A DNA stretch of 64,000 nt from Allobosea sp. (GCF_017308015.1 NZ_JAFKFW010000007.1:62001-126000); one strand, 5' to 3'; positions 27,481-36,271 are shown, numbered from the stretch's first letter. Program-made: numbers and translations. The notes: generated from the letters alone by a model not told the origin.

Positions 27481-27819
27481 ATGCCCAGCGAACGCCCGAT
27501 CGGGATCGGCCATAATGGCGGTCCGCCGCTGAAGGAGCGCAAGCGCCGCGCCGCCACCGGCTCAGGCAAGATCGGCCGCTATTTCGACTGGCGCTTCGCC
27601 CATCGCAAGGCCTGGAAGAAGCCCCGCGACATCGCGCTCCGGCGCGAGGAGAAGGCTTCCGCACTCGGCCTGACCTACGAGGAATACTCGCTCGAGATCA
27701 TGGAGCGCGGCTATTTCCCGCAGCCCGAGCATGTCGAGACGATCAAGTCGAAGCGCGCCCAGCGCCGCAAGGATGGCGGCGTGGTTGGCCAATCGCTCAA
27801 GGGGATGAAGCTAAGCTGA
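27481..27819 (+). CDS. Small basic protein with N-terminal GHNGGPPL motif
   Basis: This 112-residue protein begins MPSERPIGIGHNGGPPLKER and is rich in lysine and arginine (KKPRDIALRREEKAS, then KSKRAQRRKDGG). The IGHNGGPPL segment occurs at the N-terminus of various small alphaproteobacterial proteins whose function I do not know. The basic charge would suit nucleic-acid binding, which is only an inference. The gene stands alone between the ABC-F gene and the convergent acyltransferase. Confidence 0.7.
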   Translation: MPSERPIGIGHNGGPPLKERKRRAATGSGKIGRYFDWRFAHRKAWKKPRDIALRREEKASALGLTYEEYSLEIMERGYFPQPEHVETIKSKRAQRRKDGGVVGQSLKGMKLS

Positions 27820-27835
27820 GCTGAGCTAAGCTGAG
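27811..27835. repeat. Short direct repeat at a convergent gene end
   Basis: CTAAGCTGAG occurs at 27811-27820 and again at 27826-27835, as part of an AGCTGAGCT-rich run that covers the stop codon at 27817-27819. It looks like a small microsatellite and has no terminator shape. Confidence 0.6.
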
Positions 27836-27844
27836 CCGCCCCGC

Positions 27845-28891
27845 CTAGCCGCCGAGCCAGCGCCGGGCCAGCCGCGTCGCCGGCTTCTCGAAGAAGCGAT
27901 AGACCAGCAGCGCCGCGACCACGGAACCGGCGAGTGCCAGCGCAATGTAGAGCGCAGGCGAATAAAGACCGAGCCGCAGCACGACCTCGCGCATCCCGCG
28001 GATCACGAAGGGATGGATGAGATAGAGCGCATAAGAGGCATCGCCCACCGCAGCCAGCGCCTTGACCGGCGGCAATGGCACGATGCCCTCGCGGCCGCAG
28101 CCGGCAGCAAGCATCAGCAGGATAGCCGCCCCTCCCCGCCACAACACGCTGCTCCACGGCCCATCCGTGCCCGGAATATGGGCAGCCATGACCAAGAGAG
28201 CGGCACCTGCCATTGCAACGGTGATCCGCACCGCCCCGTGCAGGCGCAAGCCCTTCTGCCTGAGGACGGCGATCCCCATCCCCGCCGCGAATTCGAGCAC
28301 GATCGGTTGACCCCAGAAACCGAAGGGCGGTGACAGCGGCCCCTTCAGGCTCTCGACGCCGACCAGCAAAGCCAGCGCAAGCGTGATCGCCGGCAACGTC
28401 CAGGCTCGCGGCAGCATCAGGCCAGCCGCGAACAGGACGTAGAACAGCATCTCGTAATTCAGCGTCCAGCCCAGCGAATAGACCGGCTGAACCATCCCCT
28501 GCGTCGAAACCACCGGCCAGAACAGGTACGCGCCGAGAATCTGCTGGAGGCTCGGCGCGCCCGAGTTCAGCATCGTGGGAACCACGAGCCCGATCAGCAG
28601 GAACAGCGTCATCATCGCCCAGTAGAGCGGCACGATGCGCGCCAGCCGCCGCTTCAGGAACAGGCGCGCCGCACCGTCGCGCCCGAACAGGTCCTGCGAG
28701 GCATGGACCATGATGAAGCCGGAGACGACGAAAAAGATATCGACGCCCGCCATCCAGGGGAGGAGATCGCTGCGCGTGAAACTCAGTCCCGCACGCGCGG
28801 CGACCACGGCCGCATCCGGCTGGACATGGTGGATCGCCACCATGAAGGCCGCGAGCGCACGCAGAACCTGGATCGAATGGATGGGCTGCAC
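27845..28891 (-). CDS. Acyltransferase family 3 membrane protein
   Basis: This 348-residue protein has about ten hydrophobic helices. It opens with IHSIQVLRALAAFMVAIHHV, in which R and H of the RxxA...H pattern are the catalytic site of this family, followed by DIFFVVSGFIM. Such enzymes acylate sugars of capsule, O-antigen or glucans at the inner membrane. The acceptor is unknown; the periplasmic-glucan gene mdoH lies only 4 kb away. I chose the GTG at 28891, with AGG about ten bases ahead. The open frame upstream overlaps glk and is not coding. Confidence 0.9.
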   Translation of the reverse strand: MQPIHSIQVLRALAAFMVAIHHVQPDAAVVAARAGLSFTRSDLLPWMAGVDIFFVVSGFIMVHASQDLFGRDGAARLFLKRRLARIVPLYWAMMTLFLLIGLVVPTMLNSGAPSLQQILGAYLFWPVVSTQGMVQPVYSLGWTLNYEMLFYVLFAAGLMLPRAWTLPAITLALALLVGVESLKGPLSPPFGFWGQPIVLEFAAGMGIAVLRQKGLRLHGAVRITVAMAGAALLVMAAHIPGTDGPWSSVLWRGGAAILLMLAAGCGREGIVPLPPVKALAAVGDASYALYLIHPFVIRGMREVVLRLGLYSPALYIALALAGSVVAALLVYRFFEKPATRLARRWLGG

Positions 28892-28925
28892 GCGGACCTG
28901 AGGAAATGCTGATCGGAAAGGCCGC

Positions 28926-29930
28926 TCAGCCAAACCACAGCCGCTTGGGATCGTCGAGCCCGAAGCGATGGAGATTGGCGGCGATCGCAGCCAATCCCTG
29001 CTCGGCCGCATCCGTCGCGGTGATGACATGCAGGGCGAAACGCTCGGCCAGATCCTCCATCGGCGGCTTGCCGGCGAAGGCCGCGCGAATCGCCGCCTTG
29101 TCCGCCAGCGGCAGAAGATGCGGCGCGATGCCGCCGGCGATGTAGACGCCGCCCGTCGCCTTGAAGACGAGCGCGAGATCGCCGGCGACGCGCCCCAACA
29201 GGCGCCAGAAGCAGACCACCGCCATGAGCGCCGCCGGGTCGCCGTCATGCGCGAGACGGGAGACATCGGCCGCACTCACCTCGGCCTCCAGCATGCCGGA
29301 GGTCCGGGCCACCGCCTTGTGCAGACGCACCAGCCCGTCGCCACTCAGGAGATGCTCGACGGTGAGGCGCGGGATGCCCTCGCTCAGCGCCGGCCAGATT
29401 TTCTGCTCCGTCTGATCCTCCGGGCCGATGCCGATATGGCCGGATTCGGTGGGGATCAGCATGCCGCGCTCTGCCCGCATCAGGAGCGCCGCAGCGCCGA
29501 AGCCGGTTCCCGGTCCGAGCACCAGCTTCACGCCCTCAGGTTCCGGATCGCCTTCGACCAGTGTGGTGAGATCACCGGGCTGCAGGACCGCGAGCGAGGC
29601 GGAGAGCGCCTCGAAATCATTGACCATCAGTCCCTGGGTCAAGCCCAGCGCGCCCGCGATCCGCGGCCCGTCGAGATGCCAGGCGGCATTTGTCAACTGC
29701 GCCTGCCGACCGTCGAGCGGGCCGGCCACCGCCAGCACGGCGGAGCGGGGCTTCTCCGGCATATCGGCGAGAACAGCACTGAAGGCCGCTTCTGCCGTCG
29801 GATAACTGCCCGTGCCGATCCGGGCCAGCGGCTGGTGCCCGCGTTCCGCATCGCTCACCAGCGAGAGGCGACAATTGGTGCCGCCGATATCGGCGACGAG
29901 CACGGGATAGGAGATCGAGGGCGGGCGCAT
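28926..29930 (-). CDS. glk: Glucokinase
   Basis: This 334-residue ATP-dependent kinase phosphorylates glucose to glucose-6-phosphate. The phosphate-binding ADIGGTNCRLSL at the N-terminus, the ND pair in VNDFEAL, LGPGTGFGAA, and ESGHIGIGP all match the bacterial Glk family. Its ATG shares a base with the preceding gene's stop (TGATG). It lies 34 bases before the acyltransferase start and may be co-transcribed with it. Confidence 0.93.
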   Translation of the reverse strand: MRPPSISYPVLVADIGGTNCRLSLVSDAERGHQPLARIGTGSYPTAEAAFSAVLADMPEKPRSAVLAVAGPLDGRQAQLTNAAWHLDGPRIAGALGLTQGLMVNDFEALSASLAVLQPGDLTTLVEGDPEPEGVKLVLGPGTGFGAAALLMRAERGMLIPTESGHIGIGPEDQTEQKIWPALSEGIPRLTVEHLLSGDGLVRLHKAVARTSGMLEAEVSAADVSRLAHDGDPAALMAVVCFWRLLGRVAGDLALVFKATGGVYIAGGIAPHLLPLADKAAIRAAFAGKPPMEDLAERFALHVITATDAAEQGLAAIAANLHRFGLDDPKRLWFG

Positions 29931-30709
29931 CAGAGCGGCTTCCGCCAGGGCGCGAACCAGCCGAGCCCTTCGAGCGTGCCGGCCTCCGGCCGGTACTCGC
30001 AACCGACGAAACCGTCATAGCCGAGGCCGTCGAGCTCATTGAACAGCACCGGATAGTCCGGTCCGGAGGTGTCGGGCTCGTGACGGCCATTGGCGCGGGC
30101 GATCTGGACATGGCCGACGAGCGGATAGAGCGCCTTCAGCTTGGCGGGTACGTCGCCGTGGATCAGCTCGCAATGATACATGTCGAATTGCAGCCGGACA
30201 TTCGGCCGGCCGGATTCGCGGACATAGGCCGCGGCCTGGTCGAAATCATTGAGGAAATAGCCCGGCATGTCCTTGCCGTTGATCGGCTCCAGCAGCAGGT
30301 CGATGCCGTGCTCGCCGAGCTTGTCGGCGGCGTAGGCCAGCGAGGCCCGATAGGTCCTCTGCGCGACGGGGTCATTGGGATCGACAAGACCCGCCATCAT
30401 GTGCAGACGCTTGACCCCGGTTTCGTGGACGTAAGCCAGCGCGGTATCGACCGACGCCCTGAACTCGTCCTCGCGGCCCGCCAGCGAAGCGATACCGCGC
30501 TCGCCCTTGACGAAATCGCCGGGCGGCAGGTTGTAGAGTGCCTGCGTGAGGTTGCCGCCCGCCAGGGCCAGCCCGACCTGCTCGGGCGTATGCTCATAGG
30601 GAAACAGAAATTCGACCGCCTCGAACCCCGCCTCGTTGGCCGCCCTGAAGCGATCGAGGAATTCCCATTCGGTGAACATCATCGACAGGTTGGCGGCGAA
30701 ACGCGGCAT
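29930..30709 (-). CDS. hyi: Hydroxypyruvate isomerase family protein
   Basis: This 259-residue TIM-barrel protein starts MPRFAANLSMMFTEWEFLDR, the usual opening of Hyi/OtnI, and shows LLEPINGKDMPGYFLND and QFDMYHCELIHGD with the metal-binding glutamate, aspartate and histidine. Hyi interconverts hydroxypyruvate and tartronate semialdehyde; OtnI isomerises 2-oxo-tetronates in tetronate catabolism. None of the usual partners (gcl, glxR, otnC, otnK) is present, so the two cannot be separated. It is coupled to glk by a TGATG overlap. Confidence 0.88.
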   Translation of the reverse strand: MPRFAANLSMMFTEWEFLDRFRAANEAGFEAVEFLFPYEHTPEQVGLALAGGNLTQALYNLPPGDFVKGERGIASLAGREDEFRASVDTALAYVHETGVKRLHMMAGLVDPNDPVAQRTYRASLAYAADKLGEHGIDLLLEPINGKDMPGYFLNDFDQAAAYVRESGRPNVRLQFDMYHCELIHGDVPAKLKALYPLVGHVQIARANGRHEPDTSGPDYPVLFNELDGLGYDGFVGCEYRPEAGTLEGLGWFAPWRKPL

Positions 30710-30823
30710 GGGTCTCTCTGCAGGCTGGGCGGTATCGGTCGCCGCAGGCTAAACCGATGCGCCCGCCGCGTCATGGCCAAACGCGGCAGGGAGGCAATGC
30801 GTTCCGTTGAGACCGGCCGGGCC

Positions 30824-31801
30824 TCACTTCTTCTCCGACTTCGGCGGCGGGTTCGGATCGGTCGAGAAGCGCCGGAACACCATGTCGGGCGAAGAGGTGT
30901 TGTGGCGCGAATGCGTCGTGCGCCCCATCCAGATATCGGTCGCCTTGCCGCCGGGGTATGACATCAGCGCCTCCTCGCGCCAGCCCTTGGCGCCGGGCTC
31001 GCGCAGGGCGATGCGGGCGACGTCGTTGTTGAACTCGGTGACATACATCGAGCGCAGTGCCAGGAAGCCCTTGCCGCCGGTCACCGGCTGGTCGAGCACG
31101 GCATCGAGCACCATCCGGTTCTCATCGACGCTGTCGAGTTTCAGGCTGCCGGAGGAGCCGTCCTTGAAGTTCAGCTTGAAGGTCAGCGTCTTCGGCTCGA
31201 ATTCGATCTCCCTGATGTTCACGACCGGGCGCCCCTCCTGCTCGATCGGCCCGAACAGGAAGGAGGAACCGTAGGAAGAGAAACCGAGATGCTCCGGCGG
31301 CAGCGGCCGGGCACGCCAGTTGCCGTCCTGCGGATAGACGACGAGCACCTCATGTGACTTGTCCTTGCCGAGCTTCCAGAGCTGGACGAGATGCAGGTTC
31401 TTCTCGACGCGGTCGCCGACACGGAAGGTCGCCTCGGCCGGGCGCCAGAAGCTCGGGAAGGTGTAGCCGACCAGCCAGTAGTCGATCGATTCGTAGAAGG
31501 TGACGCGGCGCGGCGGCGAAGGCGGCGTGAAGGACGGATCACCCTTCATGTCGCAATTGGTCCAGTCGGCGTCCCAGTTGTCGCGCACGAGCCCGGCGAC
31601 ATAGGCCGGATGCGCGGCCTCGATCTGGAAGCGCCGCACCTCGGGCGAAACCACCTTGATCGTCACGTTGTCCTTCTCGGCGCAGAGCACCGGCTCGGAT
31701 TCGTTCTTCACCTCGACGGCAACCTCGCCTGCCGCCCGCGCAACCGTCAGCGAGGCGAGAAGAGCGAGTGAAACCGCGAGAGGGCGAAGAAAGCGGGTCA
31801 T
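30824..31801 (-). CDS. Exported protein of unknown function
   Basis: This 325-residue protein begins MTRFLRPLAVSLALLASLTV with a clear signal peptide ending near ARA (residue 23). The mature part is rich in aromatic and charged residues and has no membrane helix. Cysteines near VLCAEKD and WTNCDMKGD may form a disulfide. It is lone, between hyi and the mdoH region, on the same strand. I do not recognise the family. A part in periplasmic glucan or envelope metabolism is possible from its position only. Confidence 0.75.
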   Translation of the reverse strand: MTRFLRPLAVSLALLASLTVARAAGEVAVEVKNESEPVLCAEKDNVTIKVVSPEVRRFQIEAAHPAYVAGLVRDNWDADWTNCDMKGDPSFTPPSPPRRVTFYESIDYWLVGYTFPSFWRPAEATFRVGDRVEKNLHLVQLWKLGKDKSHEVLVVYPQDGNWRARPLPPEHLGFSSYGSSFLFGPIEQEGRPVVNIREIEFEPKTLTFKLNFKDGSSGSLKLDSVDENRMVLDAVLDQPVTGGKGFLALRSMYVTEFNNDVARIALREPGAKGWREEALMSYPGGKATDIWMGRTTHSRHNTSSPDMVFRRFSTDPNPPPKSEKK

Positions 31802-32189
31802 GACGATCCTTGATGTCAGTTTCGGAGAACAGCTTGAGCGCGGCCGGATGAACCGCGGCTGACCAAAGTGGGGCGCCTCGATGGCGCGCCGCGGCAACGA
31901 GGCCGCTTCCGGCGCTGCTGCAAACGGAAGGCGCACGAGCTCCCACATCCGCAACCTATGGGGCGATCGATGCGGCCGCTGCTTCTTGGTGCCGGGCAGA
32001 TGACGGCGTTGACTGCACTGGTTCATTCGGTCGTCGGCGAGAGGCTGATCTTCCGGCAACTGCGCAGCAGCGGCATCGTTCCGACCGAAGAAACTCCGCT
32101 GCTGCGAGAGGGCCATCCCGGTTGGTTCAGCCTGCCGATCGCCGCGCCCCTGGCTTGGCTTGGCTCGGCGGCGGCCTTTAGCCGGGGGC
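31802..32189. other. 388-base spacer, holds a worn coding remnant
   Basis: Apart from the plus-strand remnant described at 31958-32190, I see no RNA gene, repeat or terminator in this stretch. Confidence 0.4.
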
Positions 32190-32190
32190 T
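31958..32190 (+). pseudogene. Probable remnant of a small membrane protein gene
   Basis: A plus-strand frame from ATG 31958 (or 31970) reads LLLGAGQMTALTALVHSVVG, then GERLIFRQLRSSGIVPTEE. The segment resembles, from memory, the start of a small membrane protein family (VHSxxGExRIxxPLxRxG). Its later half does not continue as a clean helix and the frame runs on across the antisense FkbM gene, as expected after truncation or frameshift. A functional short protein is not excluded. Confidence 0.3.
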
Positions 32191-32948
32191 CAGGCCGTCA
32201 GAATGGCGTAGACATCGCCCGAATTGGCCTCATGCGGCAGGCTGCGCAGATAGTCGCCCATCGCCTCGGCACTCGCTGGCTCGCCGAGTTCGAGCCTCTG
32301 GCTCTCGCCGATCGCGACATTGAAGCGATAGGGGCCGAGCGTCTCGAGCAGGGCAAGGCAGGCTTCGGCAACCTCGCGCTGGATCGTCGTGAACTCGAAG
32401 GAGATCACCGGCACCGCCCTCGTCAGGCCGGCCAGCACATGCGCCTCGAAGCCCTCGACATCGATCTTGAGCAGCTTCGGCAATCCGAAGCGCAGGATCA
32501 GGCGGTCGAGCGTGGTACAGGGTACCGCAATCTCGTGATCCCAGATTTGCCCTTCCCAGCCATCGGCCCCGGCGGCTGCGCCGATGAAGGCGGCCGAAGC
32601 CGTCGAGACCGTGGGATTCTCGCTGTTGATCCTGAGTGCGATCGTGCCTTCGTGGTCGCCGCAAGCGGCCTCGACCAGCGTCACCAGCGGGTCGCGCCGA
32701 TGGATAAGGCGGATGGCGCGGGCCGGACCGGGCTGCGGCTCGAGCGCAACCACCCGCGCACCCAGCCGGCGGAAGGATGAAATCCGGTCGCCCACATGGG
32801 CGCCGATATCGAAGGCGAGATCTCCGGGCGCCAGGAACTCCCCATAGAGCCGATCCATCGCCGCATGACGCTCCTTGTCGCCGTAATAAATGCGCAGCGA
32901 GCGCGACAGCGCCTTCACCGTTCCCTTGGGATAGGCGACGGCGTTCAT
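32190..32948 (-). CDS. FkbM family methyltransferase
   Basis: This 252-residue S-adenosylmethionine-dependent O-methyltransferase has motif I AFDIGAHVGDRISSF, the acidic LEPQPGPARAI after the second strand, and LLKIDVEGFEAHVLAG, the FkbM signature. The ATG at 32948 overlaps the mdoH stop by four bases (ATGA), so it is translationally coupled to the glucan synthase. FkbM enzymes methylate sugar hydroxyls in glycans and antibiotics. I infer that it decorates the periplasmic glucan or a related sugar. Confidence 0.87.
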   Translation of the reverse strand: MNAVAYPKGTVKALSRSLRIYYGDKERHAAMDRLYGEFLAPGDLAFDIGAHVGDRISSFRRLGARVVALEPQPGPARAIRLIHRRDPLVTLVEAACGDHEGTIALRINSENPTVSTASAAFIGAAAGADGWEGQIWDHEIAVPCTTLDRLILRFGLPKLLKIDVEGFEAHVLAGLTRAVPVISFEFTTIQREVAEACLALLETLGPYRFNVAIGESQRLELGEPASAEAMGDYLRSLPHEANSGDVYAILTA

Positions 32949-34774
32949 GCCGCCTCCGCATCGCGGATGGCGGCAAGCACCGGCGGCAGGTCGAAATCCT
33001 CGGGGATGCCGCAGAGCCCGCGCCGCGCCAACCAGGCCCCGCAGCCCGGCGCCGCCGTCAGCATGGCGAAAGGGATCGCCAGCACATAGCCGGCAGTCAA
33101 TGGCAGCGACCAGACCAGAACCACCGGCGCCACCATGCCCAGCGCGGCGAAGAGATAGACCCCGAACAGCAGATGCGGCCACAAGCCCGCGAAAGCCGTC
33201 GCGAAGGACAGGGCATGAGCGTCGCGCGCCTGCCCGTTCCAGCCGATCTTCGCCCGCCCGCAGGCGAGCCCGATCATGAACAGCGTCGTGCGAAAACTTG
33301 AAATCGCGCCCTGCAGGAAGGCAAAGGCGAGTTCGACCGCCGCCGAGACTAGAAACCGCGCCTTGCCGCCATAACGCTCGGCCCCGCCTCGCGTCAGCAG
33401 GATATCGGCAAAGCCTGCGAGCTTGGGCGAGAGATACATCCCGAGGAACAGGAGATAGAGCCCGAGGGCAAGCGCAGCCGGATAATCGGCAATCGCCCGA
33501 TCCTCGAAGGCCTTCAGCGGCAGGAGCGCGATCATCAGCGTCCAGGCCGGCAGGCCGAGGAACATCAGGATCGCCCATACGAGCTGGAAGCGGCTCATCG
33601 GTTTGAGGCCGGGCAGGTCGACCAGCTTGAGATATTGCAGATTTCCAAGGCACCAGCGCAGGTCGCGCTTGGCGAATTCCAGCATGGTCGGCGGGTTCTC
33701 TTCCCAGCTTCCGCCCTCGACCGGCAGCACGCGCACCTCGAAGCCTGCCCGGCGCATCAAGGTCGCCTCGACCTGGTCGTGGCTCATCACCGCTCCGCCC
33801 AGAGGCGGCCCGCCCGGCAGCACCGGCAGATGGCAGTGATCACGGAACGGCGCGATCCGCACCAGCGCGTTATGTCCCCAGAACGGCCCACAATCACCGC
33901 TCCACCAGGCCGAACCCATGGTGTAGGGCCGCATGCCGTGGCGCATGCCGAACTGGAAGATGCGGGCGAAGGCCGAACGGCTGGGCATGCCGACCACCAG
34001 ACTTTGCAGGATTCCGAGCTTCGGATGCGCCTGCATCATTCGGGCCATGCCGAGGATCGTCTCGCCCGCCATCACACTGTCGGCATCGAGCGGCAGCATC
34101 AATTCATAGCGCTCGCCCCAGCGTTCGCAGAAATCGCGGAGATTGCCGGCCTTGAACCCGGCATTGTCGCTGCGGCGGCGGTAGATCAACCGCGCCGGAT
34201 CGCCGACCTCGCCCGCCCAGGCTTCGGCCAGTTCCTCCTCGGCTGCTGCGATGGCGGGATCGTTGGTATCGGAGAGAACGAAATAATCGAACCAGCCCCC
34301 CTCTCCGGCCGCATCGAGACTGTCCTTGACGACCTTGAGCCTGCGGAAGGCGCGCGCCGGGTCCTCGTTGCGCAACGTCATCAGGACGGCGATACGCAGG
34401 GCCAGCGGCCTCGCCTGCTCGCTGGCAGCGACGAAGGGCACGACCTCGGCCAGCCCATCCGCCTTGCCATGCAGCAGCCAGAGCCCGATCGCGGCGTTCC
34501 AGAAGCCGAGCACGGTCCAGGGCGCCCCGAACATGAAAGCAACGAAGATCGCGATATCCGCGACGCTCCAGCCACCCGCGCCGAGCACGTGCGCCAGCCC
34601 GGCGAGCAGCAGCGCCAGTGTTCCGAGATTCAGGAAGAGGACGAGGAACCGCCGGCGGCGCAGCACCGTTTCCGCCTGCAGTCCGGCCGGCGTGAGCCCG
34701 CCCGGCCCGGCCTCTTGCGCCGTCCGCCGGAACGTGGTCGGAGCGGAACGCTGGTTCATGGCGGTCTCTGTCAT
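32945..34774 (-). CDS. mdoH: Osmoregulated periplasmic glucan glucosyltransferase MdoH
   Basis: This 609-residue inner-membrane GT2 enzyme builds the beta-1,2 glucan backbone from UDP-glucose. The cytosolic GT domain has MTLRNEDP, LSDTNDP, LPLDADSVM (DxD), and the QxxRW-type motif as KRDLRWCLGN. About eight membrane helices are split before (residues about 45-105) and after (about 400-570) it. The usual partner mdoG is not next to it; the FkbM methyltransferase is. Starts at 34774 and 34759 are both possible. Most rhizobia make cyclic glucans by NdvB or Chv, so the MdoH type is worth noting. Confidence 0.93.
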   Translation of the reverse strand: MTETAMNQRSAPTTFRRTAQEAGPGGLTPAGLQAETVLRRRRFLVLFLNLGTLALLLAGLAHVLGAGGWSVADIAIFVAFMFGAPWTVLGFWNAAIGLWLLHGKADGLAEVVPFVAASEQARPLALRIAVLMTLRNEDPARAFRRLKVVKDSLDAAGEGGWFDYFVLSDTNDPAIAAAEEELAEAWAGEVGDPARLIYRRRSDNAGFKAGNLRDFCERWGERYELMLPLDADSVMAGETILGMARMMQAHPKLGILQSLVVGMPSRSAFARIFQFGMRHGMRPYTMGSAWWSGDCGPFWGHNALVRIAPFRDHCHLPVLPGGPPLGGAVMSHDQVEATLMRRAGFEVRVLPVEGGSWEENPPTMLEFAKRDLRWCLGNLQYLKLVDLPGLKPMSRFQLVWAILMFLGLPAWTLMIALLPLKAFEDRAIADYPAALALGLYLLFLGMYLSPKLAGFADILLTRGGAERYGGKARFLVSAAVELAFAFLQGAISSFRTTLFMIGLACGRAKIGWNGQARDAHALSFATAFAGLWPHLLFGVYLFAALGMVAPVVLVWSLPLTAGYVLAIPFAMLTAAPGCGAWLARRGLCGIPEDFDLPPVLAAIRDAEAA

Positions 34775-34813
34775 GATAGGCAGACAGGCTCGGACGGACG
34801 GGATCGGACGCGA

Positions 34814-35833
34814 ATGGCGCGGGAGCTAAAGCCTGCAACAGTGATTGACGCAAGGGCCAAGGCTCTTGCGCTTTGGTATATAGCGCCTCGTGAATGCAAC
34901 CTGAACGAAGCTATCCTGCCTGCCCTGCAGCCGGACGACTGCCTGCTGACGACGCTCTGGAGCGGCGTCAGCCGCGGCACCGAGCGGCTGGTCTGCGAGG
35001 GCCGCGTGCCTGGCTCCGAATACAAGCGGATGAGGGCACCGTTTCAGGAGGGCGACTTCCCGTTTCCCGTCAAATACGGCTATTGCGCCGTCGGCCGCAT
35101 CGACACTGGTCCGCCGGACCTGCGCGGCCGCATCGCCTTCTGCCTGCACCCGCATCAGGACCGTTTCGTCGCGCCGCGCGGCAGCCTCGTTCTCGTGCCC
35201 GATGCGGTGCCGCCCCGGCGCGCCATCCTCGCCGCCAATCTGGAGACGGCGCTGAACGCCCATTGGGATGCCGGTTCCGGCCCCGCTGACAAGATCGTGA
35301 TCGTGGGTGGTGGTGTTCTCGGCCTGCTCGTCGCCTGGCTGGCCGCTCGCTTGCCGGGCGCCGAGGTCACACTCGTCGACATCGAGCCCGGCAGGGCTAA
35401 GCTCGCCGCCATGCTGGGCTTTCGCTTCGCGCTGCCCGATGCTGTGCCACACGACGCCGACATTGTCTTTCATGCCAGCGCGACGGCAGCGGGTCTCGAA
35501 ACCGCCATCGCGGCCGCGGGCACCGAGGCGCGCATCGTCGAGCTGAGCTGGTATGGCGAAGGCGCGGTTCCCGCCGCGCTCGGCGGCGCCTTCCATGCGC
35601 GCCGTCTGCAGCTCATTTCCTCGCAGGTCGGCCTGGTCTCGGCCTCGCGGCGCGCCCGTTGGAACTATGCCCGCCGGGCTCAGGCTGCCATAGCCCTGCT
35701 TGCCGACGACCGGCTCGATGCGTTGATTACCGGGGAGGTCGCCTTCAAGGACCTGCCGCGGCGTCTGCCCGGCTTGTTGGTGCCGGGTGCCGCTGGCCTG
35801 ACGGCCGCGATTTGCTATGAAACGCAGCCCTGA
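34814..35833 (+). CDS. MDR (medium-chain) dehydrogenase-like protein, zinc ligands not evident
   Basis: This 339-residue protein has a GroES-like N-terminal half with SGVSRGTERLVCEGRVPGSE and FPVKYGYCAVG, then a Rossmann half with GGGVLGLLVAWLAARL and LVDIEPGR. The catalytic zinc Cys-His-Cys set of alcohol dehydrogenases is not visible. The pattern is closer to BchC- and sugar-dehydrogenase-like oxidoreductases. It is the first gene of a plus-strand operon with a pterin-synthase-like gene 36 bases on. I infer a reductase step in the same pathway. Substrate unknown. Confidence 0.85.
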   Translation: MARELKPATVIDARAKALALWYIAPRECNLNEAILPALQPDDCLLTTLWSGVSRGTERLVCEGRVPGSEYKRMRAPFQEGDFPFPVKYGYCAVGRIDTGPPDLRGRIAFCLHPHQDRFVAPRGSLVLVPDAVPPRRAILAANLETALNAHWDAGSGPADKIVIVGGGVLGLLVAWLAARLPGAEVTLVDIEPGRAKLAAMLGFRFALPDAVPHDADIVFHASATAAGLETAIAAAGTEARIVELSWYGEGAVPAALGGAFHARRLQLISSQVGLVSASRRARWNYARRAQAAIALLADDRLDALITGEVAFKDLPRRLPGLLVPGAAGLTAAICYETQP

Positions 35834-35869
35834 CCCGGCTGCATCGCCAGCCCACCCTTGGGAGATCGC

Positions 35870-36271
35870 ATGTTTTCCGTCGAAGTCCGCGACCGCATCA
35901 TGATCGGACATTCCCTGCCCGATCCCTTCTTCGGTCCGGCGCAGAACATGCACGGCGCCACTTTCGTCGTGGACGTCGCCTTCTTCCGCGAGGCGCTGAA
36001 CAGGCAGAACGTCGTCGTCGATATCGGCGCGGCGCTCGAGACCCTCGCCGAGACCCTGAAGCCGTTGAAATACCAGAATCTCGACGCGCTCCCGCAATTC
36101 GCAGGCGTGTTGACCACCACCGAATTCCTCTGCAAGCACATCTTCGATGCCATGGCGGTTGCGGCGAAATCCGGCGCGCTCGGAGCGGATGGCACGAGCC
36201 TCGCCCGCATCCGCGTAACCCTTCACGAGACCGATCTCGCCCGCGCCAGCTACGAGGGTGCGCTTGCGTGA
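35870..36271 (+). CDS. 6-pyruvoyl-tetrahydropterin synthase-like protein with degenerate active site
   Basis: This 133-residue protein has the PTPS/QueD T-fold, but most catalytic residues are altered. Zinc histidines H14 and H28 remain. The third zinc histidine of HGH is A30 (MHGAT). The catalytic cysteine four residues before HGH is A24. The DH pair of the LDHxxLN motif is K67-Y68. The pterin-anchoring glutamate E120 in TLHET is kept. It should therefore still bind a pterin- or purine-like ring but cannot use standard PTPS or QueD chemistry. GGGAG at 35860-35864 supports the start. Its stop overlaps the glycosyltransferase GTG by two bases. Confidence 0.88.
   Translation: MFSVEVRDRIMIGHSLPDPFFGPAQNMHGATFVVDVAFFREALNRQNVVVDIGAALETLAETLKPLKYQNLDALPQFAGVLTTTEFLCKHIFDAMAVAAKSGALGADGTSLARIRVTLHETDLARASYEGALA

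Noticed and set aside
33635-35833. Long N-terminal extension of the MDR dehydrogenase
   Set aside because: The extension is antisense to mdoH and lacks family sequence; the ATG at 34814 fits.
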